From JBBRLA01 sp038231615 (GTDB taxonomy: Bacteria; Myxococcota_A; Polyangia; Palsa-1104; JAEUJZ01), in contig JBBRLA010000588.1 of the NCBI GenBank assembly GCA_038231615.1, forward strand, positions 1 through 5,564: a stretch of 5,564 nucleotides of DNA. The letters are read 5' to 3'. The notes under the pieces were generated by a model. The model had not been told where the DNA came from and did no database searches. It was given only the letters and a program-made list of their open reading frames with translations. Positions 1-5,564 of this stretch are shown piece after piece. A program made the translations under genes and the position numbers. Within the stretch, counting starts at the first letter, position 1. Every line of letters begins with the position of its first letter.

Positions 1-10
1 CAACTTTTAG

Positions 11-124
11 CCGGACCTACCGATGATTTGGCCCATGGCGACCTTTCAACGGCTCGACGCCTATCAGCGAGGCAATGAGCTGCTTGATCGGGTGATTGCA
101 ATGCTCAGCAGGCCCTGCCGGTAG
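11..124 (+). pseudogene. Possible remnant of a four-helix-bundle protein C-terminus
   Basis: This frame reads a short stretch ending in YQRGNELLDRVIAMLSRPCR and a TAG stop at 122-124. The pattern of a Tyr-Gln-Arg-Gly start, a Glu-Leu-Leu pair and a final Ile-x-Met-Leu-Ser helix resembles, from memory, the last helix of small four-helix-bundle proteins (the 23S rRNA intervening-sequence protein family). The same frame carries a TAG at 8-10, so an intact gene reading in from the left edge would need a frameshift or readthrough. It could instead be a tiny ORF starting at ATG 23 or ATG 35. Only about 35 codons are available, so the call rests on a weak resemblance. A decayed gene end is the preferred reading, and chance is possible. 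Confidence 0.3.
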
Positions 125-126
125 GC

Positions 127-156
127 GCTCACGCTCACGCTCACGCTCACGCTCAC
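127..156. repeat. Hexanucleotide tandem repeat (GCTCAC)x5
   Basis: Five perfect consecutive copies of GCTCAC (GTGAGC on the other strand) lie just after the stop of the putative four-helix-bundle remnant and about 50 bases before the next gene. In the frame of the downstream membrane protein the repeat would read alternating Ala-His, and that frame is open from 88 onward. No ATG or GTG start lies in that stretch, so the repeat is probably untranslated. Hexamer arrays like this can change copy number by replication slippage. No function is visible. Confidence 0.9.
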
Positions 157-204
157 GAGCAGGGGGCCCCTGATTCAGGTAGGCACCCGTCACCGGGCCC
201 GTCT

Positions 205-597
205 TTGACCTCTCGGTCACCCCGCGCTAATATCGAAGGACAAGCGGAGCGTTTTTTGGGCGTTGCATCCCTGGTGCTCGGAATCCTCAGTATCATCCTC
301 GGCGTGGTCCCCATCCTGCCGGTAGGCGGGCCTGCGACCTTGGTACTGGCGGCCATCGGGCTCCCCATCGGCGTCGTCGGCCTGTGTCTCGGCCTCTTCA
401 GCCGCAGCGATGCCCTGCACAGCCGCAAGGATCTGGGCATCCACACCGCCGGTCTCAGCGTCGCCGTCGTGGGCACCCTCATCTGCATCGCCTGGGTGGG
501 CGGCCTGTTCTATGCCCAGCGCAAGATTTACAACGCCGCCATCCTCTGCGAAAAAGACCCGCAAAAGTGCGTCCCGGGACAACCCCCCGGTATCTGA
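205..597 (+). CDS. Small three-helix membrane protein, DUF4190-like
   Basis: The predicted 130-residue protein has three hydrophobic segments at about residues 17-37, 44-65 and 80-103. They are rich in Gly, Leu, Ile and Val in the pattern LGVASLVLGILSIILG, which is characteristic of DUF4190-type small membrane proteins of unknown function. A short polar loop (SRSDALHSRKD) separates helices 2 and 3, and a C-terminal tail of about 25 residues holds two Cys (115 and 122). The start is uncertain: the first usable codon is TTG at 205 with no clear Shine-Dalgarno. A second TTG at 256 has GGAG at 246-249, six bases upstream, but would begin right at the first helix. The frame has no ATG. The next gene starts 12 bases after the stop, so the two are probably co-transcribed, which suggests but does not prove a link to lipid metabolism. 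The membrane location is well supported; the function is unknown. Confidence 0.75.
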   Translation: MTSRSPRANIEGQAERFLGVASLVLGILSIILGVVPILPVGGPATLVLAAIGLPIGVVGLCLGLFSRSDALHSRKDLGIHTAGLSVAVVGTLICIAWVGGLFYAQRKIYNAAILCEKDPQKCVPGQPPGI

Positions 598-609
598 CAG
601 ATCCCCCCC

Positions 610-2421
610 ATGAGCGATCCCCAGCGCAAGAGCTTCGGCAAACGCCTCTTCTTCGGCGACATCGACGAAGACATGGTCTTCCCCTACCCGCGCATGGACG
701 GCCGCGAACAGGAAACCACCCGCCGCCTCCTCGAACGCTTCCACGCCTTCGCCCGCGAGTCTCCCGGCATCGACCCCCGCAGCATTGACGACCAGGCCCG
801 CATCCCCAAAGAAGTCCTCGCCGGCCTGGCACAGCTCGGTCTCTTCGGCCTTTCCGTCCCCACTTCCTACGGCGGCCTGGGCCTGTCCTACTCCGCCACC
901 AGCCGCATCCTCCAGGACGTCGCCGCCACCGACGCCTCCATCGGCCTGCTCCTGGAAAGCCACCTGTCCCTGTCCTGCCGCGCCATCAGCCTCTTCGGCA
1001 CCGAGGAACAGAAGCGCCGCTATCTTCCCAGCCTCGCCGCCGGCAGGCAGATCGCCGCCTTCTGCCTGACCGAACCTTCCAGCGGCAGCGACGCCGCCTC
1101 CATTCGCACCCGAGCCGAACCCCGCGACGGCGGCCAGGTCTACGTTATCAACGGCACCAAGCTCTGGGTCACCGGCGGCGCCCTGGCTGAGGTCTTCATC
1201 CTCTTTGCTCAGACCGAGGTGGTGCGCGAGGGGGCCCGCGCCGATCGCATCACCGGCTTTTTGGTCGAACGCGGCCCAGGCGTTCGCGTCGGCCTTCCAG
1301 AACGCACCCTGGGCGCCCGCGGCGCCGGCATCACTGCCCTGTATCTGGACGATGTCCCCGTGCCGAAAGAAAACATCCTGTCCCACCCGGGCGGCGGCTT
1401 CCGCGTCGCCATGGAGGTCCTGAACGCGGGCCGCCTGTCGCTGTCCGCGGGCTGCGTCGGCCGCGGCAAGGAGCTGGTCCGCCTGTCCGTGCAGCACGCC
1501 ACCAGCCGCAGGCAGTTCGGCCGCCTGATCAGCAGCTTCGGCATGATCAAGGACAAGATCGCCACCCTGATGCTCGATCTGTACGCCGCCGAGTCCATGG
1601 TCTACCTGACCTGCGGCCTGGTCGACAGGGGGCAACGCGGCAACGACGTCATCGACTATTCCCTGGAATCCGCCTGCTGCAAGGTCTTTTGCAGCGAGAT
1701 GCTCTACCGCGCCGCCAACCAGGCCTTCCGCATCGCCGGGGGCGCCGGCTTCACCCACGACTCCCCCTACGAGCGCCTCCTGCGGGACAGCGGCCTGTAT
1801 CTATTTTTCCAGGGCACCAACGAGGTCCTGCGCTGCTACATCGCCCTGACCGGCCTGCAAGGTCCCGGCGAGCAGCTGGCCAAGCTGGCCGACGCCATCA
1901 AGTTCCCCCTGCGGGGCTACGGCCTGGTCATGGACACCCTCATCGACAAGGTCAAGGTCGCGGCCTACGGCGGCGCCCCGGTCACCGCCCACCACCCTCG
2001 CCTGAAAAAGGAGGCCGTCAACATCGAGGACGCCGCCGAAGCCCTGCAAAAAGGCGTCGACCGCGTCCTGCGCCGCCACGGCAGCCAGATTTCCGAAATG
2101 CAGTACGTGCAGCGCCGGGTGGCCGACGTGGTTATTGATTTATACGCGATGATCGCCTGCGTCTCCCGGGCCAGCGACGCCCTTTCGCAGCACGATCGCC
2201 GCCGCGCCGCGGGCGAGGGGGGTTCCGAGGAAGCCGGGCGCCTGGACGGATCCGAACGAGAGCTGCGCCTGTGCCGCGGCTTCTGCGGCAAGGCCGCCGA
2301 GCGCATCCGCTTCGCCCTCGATCACTTTTATGAGAACGACGATGAACTCATGAAGTCCATAGCCGACGACGCCCACAACGATGCCGAGGGGGGCCGCCCC
2401 TACCCCTTCGACGCCTTCTAG
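610..2421 (+). CDS. Acyl-CoA dehydrogenase, VLCAD/ACAD9-like, with atypical active site
   Basis: This 603-residue protein belongs to the FAD-dependent acyl-CoA dehydrogenase family, which oxidises acyl-CoA to trans-2-enoyl-CoA in beta-oxidation. An N-terminal helical domain (about 30-147) is followed by the FAD/substrate signature CLTEPSSGSDAAS at 152-164, a beta domain with KLWVTGG (184-190), and a C-terminal helical domain with ATSRRQFGRLISSFG (297-311) and IAGGAGF (375-381). About 180 further residues after 420 match the extension that VLCAD and ACAD9 use for dimerisation and membrane association, so long-chain substrates are the best guess. The family's catalytic Glu (in the FEGTN motif of VLCAD) is Gln here: FFQGTNEVLR, Q401. 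The alternative Glu position used by isovaleryl- and long-chain enzymes, just before R275, is Gly274. The enzyme may therefore be inactive in alpha-proton abstraction, use another base, or do a different reaction. The ATG at 610 has no evident Shine-Dalgarno. Upstream is the small membrane protein; downstream it converges on a minus-strand gene. Confidence 0.95.
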   Translation: MSDPQRKSFGKRLFFGDIDEDMVFPYPRMDGREQETTRRLLERFHAFARESPGIDPRSIDDQARIPKEVLAGLAQLGLFGLSVPTSYGGLGLSYSATSRILQDVAATDASIGLLLESHLSLSCRAISLFGTEEQKRRYLPSLAAGRQIAAFCLTEPSSGSDAASIRTRAEPRDGGQVYVINGTKLWVTGGALAEVFILFAQTEVVREGARADRITGFLVERGPGVRVGLPERTLGARGAGITALYLDDVPVPKENILSHPGGGFRVAMEVLNAGRLSLSAGCVGRGKELVRLSVQHATSRRQFGRLISSFGMIKDKIATLMLDLYAAESMVYLTCGLVDRGQRGNDVIDYSLESACCKVFCSEMLYRAANQAFRIAGGAGFTHDSPYERLLRDSGLYLFFQGTNEVLRCYIALTGLQGPGEQLAKLADAIKFPLRGYGLVMDTLIDKVKVAAYGGAPVTAHHPRLKKEAVNIEDAAEALQKGVDRVLRRHGSQISEMQYVQRRVADVVIDLYAMIACVSRASDALSQHDRRRAAGEGGSEEAGRLDGSERELRLCRGFCGKAAERIRFALDHFYENDDELMKSIADDAHNDAEGGRPYPFDAF

Positions 2422-3068
2422 AACGAAAACAGGCGCTGTATCGCCGACCCAAGGTGCCCGTGCCGCCATAACTCCATCGCCCGCCCCGCTGCGGCAGAGC
2501 CTGCCGCCCCGATGACCACCCCGCCCATCAGCAAGACCCAGCGCGACCCCTTCAGCAGGCCCGGCCGCAGCAGGCTGGCGATCGCCGGAAAACGCACGCA
2601 GGTGACCTCGCCCAACTCGGGCGCCACCAGCAGCACCCCGCAGGCCCGATCGCGATAGGCCAGTGAATATTCCAGAAGCTGCCGCCGCGTCGGCCCATGA
2701 GAGAGCCGCGGAGCAAACTCCCCGGTCTTCACCTCGGCGATGAAGAACCGGCCATCGCGACGCCGCCGTACCAGAAAGTCCGCCCGCAGCGAAAACGTCC
2801 ACAGCTCCCCGTCCGCTTCCACCGCGAAGGCCCCGCCATGCTGGGCCGCCACCACCTCATATCCGGCCCGGGACATCAGCGCCACCGCCTGTTCCTCCCC
2901 GGCCTTGCCCCGACGCTGGATGCGCCGTGCCCGCCGCCGCGAACGGCCGCTCTGCCACAGCACAAGCAGACCCAGCAAAAACACCGCCCCCAGCAAAAAT
3001 AAGATCGCGCCCAGCAAAACCGGGGGTAGGTTCGGATGCCAGGTGGGAGACAAACTCAGGTGTCGCAT
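2418..3068 (-). CDS. Membrane-anchored PD-(D/E)XK nuclease-like protein
   Basis: The 216-residue protein opens with a strong hydrophobic helix (about residues 15-38, PPVLLGAILFLLGAVFLLGL), then a very basic stretch (GRSRRRARRIQRRGK, 41-55) that should keep the following domain in the cytoplasm. The central domain has the order GEEQAVALMSRAGYEVV (57-73), RADFLV with Asp97, FIAEVKTG with Glu112 and Lys114, then QLLEY (Gln130, Tyr134). This D...ExK core with a following QxxxY motif is the arrangement of PD-(D/E)XK nucleases of the RecB/Cas4 type. A second hydrophobic segment lies at about 177-195, leaving a short C-terminal tail. Nuclease activity is inferred from motifs only; the substrate is unknown. 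The ATG at 3068-3066 is the longest start, with only a weak upstream purine signal. The stop codon overlaps that of the convergent acyl-CoA dehydrogenase gene. It could also be a non-catalytic member of the fold, though all key acidic and Lys residues are present. Confidence 0.8.
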   Translation of the reverse strand: MRHLSLSPTWHPNLPPVLLGAILFLLGAVFLLGLLVLWQSGRSRRRARRIQRRGKAGEEQAVALMSRAGYEVVAAQHGGAFAVEADGELWTFSLRADFLVRRRRDGRFFIAEVKTGEFAPRLSHGPTRRQLLEYSLAYRDRACGVLLVAPELGEVTCVRFPAIASLLRPGLLKGSRWVLLMGGVVIGAAGSAAAGRAMELWRHGHLGSAIQRLFSF

Positions 3069-3371
3069 GATCGCATGCGCGAAGACCTACCCGAACGCCG
3101 GTCAGCGGATTCAGCCGACATTTCGATTTTTGCTGTCTGGGCTTGGCACGTGTTCGCTTTCCGACGGACAACCGCTTGTACCACCCACCCTAACCGCCCC
3201 ATCTGACACCGTCTACTATTTGCACAACGACAAACCACACGCCGCCGCGATTGCAAAAAATGTCTAAATCCGTAGTCACGCGTCCCCCGTAGACTTATAG
3301 TGATCTGCGTTGTGGAGGGGGGCTCAGCTCTAATACCAACGATCTGGACCAACTAGTTAAAGGAGGCAGTT
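3069..3371. other. Divergent intergenic region between nuclease-like gene and DUF4331 gene
   Basis: About 300 bases separate the start of the minus-strand nuclease-like gene from the start of the DUF4331 gene, so this region should hold promoters for both directions. It is visibly richer in A/T than the flanking coding sequence, especially at 3225-3371, and includes a run of six A at 3255-3260 and the short palindrome AACTAGTT at 3351-3358. Frames crossing it look like chance. I see no tRNA, convincing riboswitch or terminator here, and no clear promoter for the minus-strand gene. Confidence 0.6.
3273..3301 (+). promoter_or_regulatory. Candidate sigma-70-type promoter for the DUF4331 operon
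   Basis: TAGTCA at 3273-3278 (four of six matches to TTGACA) and TATAGT at 3296-3301 (close to TATAAT) are separated by the ideal 17 bases. Transcription from here would start near 3308 and leave a leader of roughly 65 bases before the ATG at 3372. The prediction rests on consensus match and position alone. Confidence 0.4.
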
Positions 3372-4133
3372 ATGAAGTGGAAACCGGGACTTTATTTTCT
3401 TGGATTGCTCGCCCTGGGCACGACCACGCCGGCCATGGCAGCCGATCACCAGGACGGGCCCGCCGTTCTGACCGACCCGACCTCGGACATCAACGACGTC
3501 TTCGGATGGATGTCGCCAGATGGCACCAAGGTCAACCTGGCCATGACCGTTTATCCCAGTGCGCCGAGCACCGCGGCCTTCTCTAACACCGTGCAGTATG
3601 TCTTCCACTTGACCAGCAGCGCCGCCTTCACTGGCGCGGCCAAGCCCGCGGAGACGGACCTCATCTGCCAGTTCTCCACCGTCGGAGACGCCGAGTGCTG
3701 GCTGGGCACCAAGGACTACATCAAGACCACCAAGGCCGCTATCGGTGCCACCACGGGCGCCGCCAGCATGAAGGGCAGCTTCAAGATCTTCGCCGGCCTG
3801 CGCGACGATGCCTTCTTCTTCAACCTCGACGGCTTCAAGGCCGCCGCCGCCTTCGTCGCCGCCAACGTCGCGACCGTGGCGCCCTTGCTGAACGGCCAGA
3901 ACTGCCCGAAGTTCGTGACTGCCGACCAGCAGAAGATCAGCGCCGCCATCGTCGGCCAGCTCTCCCATGCCACCCCGCCGATGGGTGTCTTCCCGGGCAC
4001 CGGCGCGCCGATGGATCACTTCAAGGGCTTGAATGCCCTTTCGATCGTGGTCCAGGTGGACAAGGCGGCGGTGCTCAGCGGGTCCAATAGTCTGCTCTCC
4101 GTCTGGGGCGCAACCTACAAGAAAGCTCAGTAA
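3372..4133 (+). CDS. Secreted DUF4331 family protein
   Basis: The 253-residue product begins with a Sec signal peptide: basic MKWK, a hydrophobic core (YFLGLLALG) and a cleavage motif AMA at 21-23, so the mature protein starts at ADHQDGP in the periplasm or outside. The mature start ADHxDGPA, the segment DPTSDINDVFGW (35-46), the hallmark FAGLRDDAFFFNLDGF (140-155) and the block LNALSIVVQVD (220-230) are features of the DUF4331 family, whose biochemical role is not established. Members are often longer; this one stops after the VQVD block and lacks the usual C-terminal part, which appears to be supplied by the next gene. Three Cys (99, 109, 178) could form disulfides. AAAGGAGG at 3359-3366, five bases before the ATG, is an excellent ribosome binding site and fixes the start. 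The gene is first in a probable two-gene operon. Confidence 0.88.
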   Translation: MKWKPGLYFLGLLALGTTTPAMAADHQDGPAVLTDPTSDINDVFGWMSPDGTKVNLAMTVYPSAPSTAAFSNTVQYVFHLTSSAAFTGAAKPAETDLICQFSTVGDAECWLGTKDYIKTTKAAIGATTGAASMKGSFKIFAGLRDDAFFFNLDGFKAAAAFVAANVATVAPLLNGQNCPKFVTADQQKISAAIVGQLSHATPPMGVFPGTGAPMDHFKGLNALSIVVQVDKAAVLSGSNSLLSVWGATYKKAQ

Positions 4134-4148
4134 GGAGGAGGTGCAACC

Positions 4149-4838
4149 ATGAAAATAACCAATCTCACAATCGCCCTCCTTTTCCCCCTGGCGCTCGCGG
4201 CGTGCGGGAAAACCAACCCGCCGGTCACCAATCCGGACCTGACCACCACCAATCCGGACCTGACCATGGCGTCGGATATGGCCTCCGGTATGCCAGCCCC
4301 CCCTGTTCTGGGCAACATCATCGACCGCATGGGCCGCGCTGGCGTCAACACCGCGCTGACCAATCCGTTCTCCCTGCCACTCGGCGTGCTGATGAACAAG
4401 ACCTCCGATCAGGTCAAGAACGAGTACAACCAGGGCCCCAGCGCCGGGGACCCGACCAAGTGGAAGGCCGCCTATTCCGCCGAGATCGCGATCAACATCG
4501 CGGTCCTCGATGGGCTGGACAACAACTGCGGCAATCAGTTCGCCTACGGCCTCGGCATGACTTATGACACCTTGGCGGGCGCGCTCTCCGACGACGAGAT
4601 CTACATCAACACGGCGACGGGCACCTGCGCCCAGTATCTCGGGGTCGAGGCCATGAGCCTCTCTGGAATGCCCCTGACCGACTGCGGTGGCCGGACCCCG
4701 CTGTACAACACCATCGACGTCACCTACTCGGCCCTGGCAATCGGCAAGCTGGCCGGCATTATGAACGGCATCACCGTCGATGGGGAAGGCAATGCCAACG
4801 CCACGACCTTCCCCTTCCTGGGCGCCCCGAACAACTAG
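4149..4838 (+). CDS. Lipoprotein resembling the C-terminal part of DUF4331 proteins
   Basis: The 229-residue product has a lipoprotein signal peptide with lipobox LAAC (16-19). Lipidation is predicted at Cys19, and the +2 residue is Gly rather than Asp, consistent with an outer-membrane destination. A flexible linker (about 20-52) contains TNPDLTT followed by TNPDLTM. The folded part runs from IIDRMGRAGVNTALTNPF (57-74) through AYSAEIAINIAVLDGLD (108-124), CGNQ (127-130), DDEIYINTATGTCAQYL (148-164) and TDCGGRTPLYNTID (177-190). The RMGRxxVNTAL segment and the CGNQ and DCGGRT blocks resemble, from family memory, the C-terminal half of longer DUF4331 proteins. Cys127, Cys160 and Cys179 may form disulfides. 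Only 15 bases separate it from the upstream stop, and GGAGGAGG at 4134-4141 provides a strong Shine-Dalgarno, so both genes are surely translated from one transcript. A two-part envelope complex with the preceding protein is the likely role; the biochemical function is unknown. Confidence 0.8.
   Translation: MKITNLTIALLFPLALAACGKTNPPVTNPDLTTTNPDLTMASDMASGMPAPPVLGNIIDRMGRAGVNTALTNPFSLPLGVLMNKTSDQVKNEYNQGPSAGDPTKWKAAYSAEIAINIAVLDGLDNNCGNQFAYGLGMTYDTLAGALSDDEIYINTATGTCAQYLGVEAMSLSGMPLTDCGGRTPLYNTIDVTYSALAIGKLAGIMNGITVDGEGNANATTFPFLGAPNN
4227..4265 (+). repeat. 21-bp period direct repeat in the lipoprotein linker
   Basis: An 18-base sequence (ACCAATCCGGACCTGACC) occurs at 4227-4244 and again at 4248-4265 with a period of 21 bases, i.e. 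seven codons. It encodes TNPDLTT then TNPDLTM in the flexible spacer just after the lipidated Cys. The identity at DNA level points to a recent in-frame duplication that changes tether length. Confidence 0.85.
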
Positions 4839-4854
4839 CCTTCGTCTTCGATCA

Positions 4855-4880
4855 TCCGCCCCCGGCACCGCCGGGGCGGA
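4855..4880 (+). terminator. GC-rich hairpin, likely terminator of the DUF4331 operon
   Basis: TCCGCCCC at 4855-4862 pairs perfectly with GGGGCGGA at 4873-4880. With one bulged C, two more G-C pairs extend the stem around the loop CACCG. The hairpin begins 16 bases after the stop codon of the lipoprotein gene. There is no T-run after it, so it would be an atypical intrinsic terminator or a 3'-end stabilising structure. Confidence 0.5.
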
Positions 4881-5131
4881 CCTCCCCTCCCCAGAACATA
4901 CGGCCATTCAATGCACAGGAGTCTACCGCGCTCGCTCCAGCGCCGCAATGAGATCTGCGGAGCCACGCAATCGCCCTACGCACGCAGCGAAGGATCGCCC
5001 TGCCGCCACGACCTCTGCCGCTGGGTAACTGCGTTCAGCGAGCCGCCGGTTGTAGCGGGAGCCAAGCGGCGTCAACGCAGGCCCCTTCGGCCCCTTGCGC
5101 TTCTTTCTTCCATCCCGTACTGGTAAAGACC
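4881..5131. other. Intergenic spacer before the TPR-type gene
   Basis: About 250 bases lie between the hairpin and the start of the next gene. Short frames exist on both strands, including a minus-strand frame (stop at 4923-4925) whose last ~60 codons look mildly protein-like (ending SADLIAALERAR). It has only a GTG start at 5195 that lies inside the next gene, has mixed third-position usage, and shows no recognisable family. It may be a decayed gene end or chance. No clear promoter, RNA or repeat was found. Confidence 0.4.
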
Positions 5132-5564
5132 ATGAATCGAGATCTGCTCCCGAGCCATGCACCGCGGCGCCTGCGGCACTACGCGAGCCATGCACCGCGG
5201 CGCCTGCGGCACTACGCGATTGTGCTGCTTGGCGTGCTCGCCGCGCATTGTGTCAAGGTGGACCCGGCCCCTGCGCCTGCCGTGTCGGCGGACCTGGCCG
5301 TCGCAGCCCCACCCGCCGCGCCGCCGGCAAAGGCCGCGCCCGGGACCTCGCCGCTCGGCCAGAGGGACCTGCCCACCACCGCGGCCAGCATCGCCCTGAA
5401 CAATCTGAACGGCTCGATCGACAACGCCGAGCGCATGCGAACGCGCGGCCTCCGCCCCGACGATCAGAGCGCGGCGCTGGTCGAGTGGCTATCGGTGCGC
5501 GGCAAGTTCCTCGGGCACATCGCCGATTACGAGAGAGCGGTCGCGGAGGCCGAGCACCTGGTGC
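5132..5564 (+). CDS. Exported TPR-like protein, N-terminal part (runs off window)
   Basis: The frame is open from ATG 5132 to the window end (144 complete codons, no stop), so the gene is truncated by the edge. The N-terminus is strongly basic and contains two copies of SHAPRRLRHYA (8-18 and 19-29), followed by a short hydrophobic stretch IVLLGVLAAHC (30-40). This looks like a signal anchor or a non-canonical lipoprotein signal (Cys40, but His at -1 instead of Gly/Ala/Ser). A low-complexity Ala/Pro linker (45-75) follows. From about residue 80 the sequence is helical, and RGKFLGHIADYERAVAEAEHL (123-143) places Gly, Ala, Tyr and Ala at the spacings of a tetratricopeptide repeat, a protein-interaction module. 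The start has no strong Shine-Dalgarno, unlike the two genes upstream, and a hairpin separates it from them, so it is probably a separate transcript. The export and TPR calls are inferences from pattern. Confidence 0.65.
   Translation, partial: MNRDLLPSHAPRRLRHYASHAPRRLRHYAIVLLGVLAAHCVKVDPAPAPAVSADLAVAAPPAAPPAKAAPGTSPLGQRDLPTTAASIALNNLNGSIDNAERMRTRGLRPDDQSAALVEWLSVRGKFLGHIADYERAVAEAEHLV
5151..5219 (+). repeat. Perfect 33-bp in-frame tandem duplication
   Basis: Bases 5151-5183 are repeated exactly at 5184-5216, and the periodicity continues for three more bases (CGA). The unit is 33 bases, so it inserts exactly 11 codons (SHAPRRLRHYA) without breaking the frame. The exact identity suggests a recent duplication. 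It doubles the positively charged region ahead of the hydrophobic segment. Confidence 0.95.

Noticed and set aside
17..220. Minus-strand frame with an Arg-Glu repeat at the left edge
   Set aside because: The Arg-Glu run is just the GTGAGC hexamer array read in one frame. There is no ribosome binding site or family resemblance.
114..328. 14-base direct repeat CCTGCCGGTAGGCG at 114-127 and 315-328
   Set aside because: It is short and GC-rich, one copy lies inside coding sequence, and a match of this length is not remarkable by chance in such DNA.
217..1758. Long minus-strand open frame opposite the membrane protein and dehydrogenase genes
   Set aside because: Its composition (Gly, Ala, Asp, Glu, Val, Gln rich, no domain) is the usual antisense shadow of a GC-rich gene with C-ending codons, and the plus strand has unmistakable family motifs.
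3144..3158. Sigma-54-like TGGCACG element upstream of the DUF4331 gene
   Set aside because: The -24 half matches well, but the GC of the -12 element is one base too close and the TTGC half is poor (CGCTT). Spacing is critical for sigma-54, so it is probably chance.
3357..4907. Long minus-strand open frame opposite the DUF4331 and lipoprotein genes
   Set aside because: It is an antisense shadow with low-complexity composition. The plus strand has two signal peptides and two strong ribosome binding sites.
4923..5195. Possible 90-residue minus-strand gene in the last intergenic spacer
   Set aside because: It has only a GTG start, lies partly inside the plus-strand TPR-type gene, uses mixed third-position bases, and shows no recognisable motif.

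Overview
The window is about 5.6 kb of GC-rich DNA with strongly G/C-ending codons. The mix of genes (a DUF4331-type secreted protein, a lipoprotein with a Thr/Asn/Pro/Asp linker, a VLCAD-like acyl-CoA dehydrogenase, a four-helix-bundle-like remnant next to a hexamer repeat) fits a myxobacterium or related former deltaproteobacterium. That assignment is inferred from gene style; there is no marker gene to prove it.

Left part (1-2421): a short reading frame that looks like the C-terminal tail of a four-helix-bundle protein, broken upstream by an in-frame stop, is followed by five perfect GCTCAC hexamers. Then come two co-directional genes 12 bases apart: a small three-helix DUF4190-like membrane protein and a 603-residue acyl-CoA dehydrogenase of the long C-terminal-extension (VLCAD/ACAD9) type. 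The dehydrogenase has Gln where the family's catalytic Glu normally sits.

Middle (2418-3371): a minus-strand gene converges on the dehydrogenase, and the two stop codons overlap inside a single CTAG. It encodes a membrane-anchored protein with a PD-(D/E)XK nuclease core and a RecB/Cas4-like QxxxY motif. A divergent intergenic region of about 300 bases follows, with a candidate promoter for the next operon.

Right part (3372-5564): two genes with very strong Shine-Dalgarno sequences, 15 bases apart, encode a Sec-exported DUF4331 protein and a lipoprotein that resembles the C-terminal part of DUF4331 proteins, so the pair looks like a split version of one larger protein. A GC-rich hairpin follows. 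A sparse spacer then leads to the start of an exported TPR-type protein that runs off the window and carries a perfect 33-bp in-frame tandem duplication near its N-terminus. The DUF4331/lipoprotein pair probably acts together at the cell envelope. I see no RNA genes, CRISPR arrays or insertion sequences, and no clear evidence for a wholly new system; the most interesting items are the dehydrogenase lacking its usual base, the membrane-tethered nuclease-like protein and the split DUF4331 pair.
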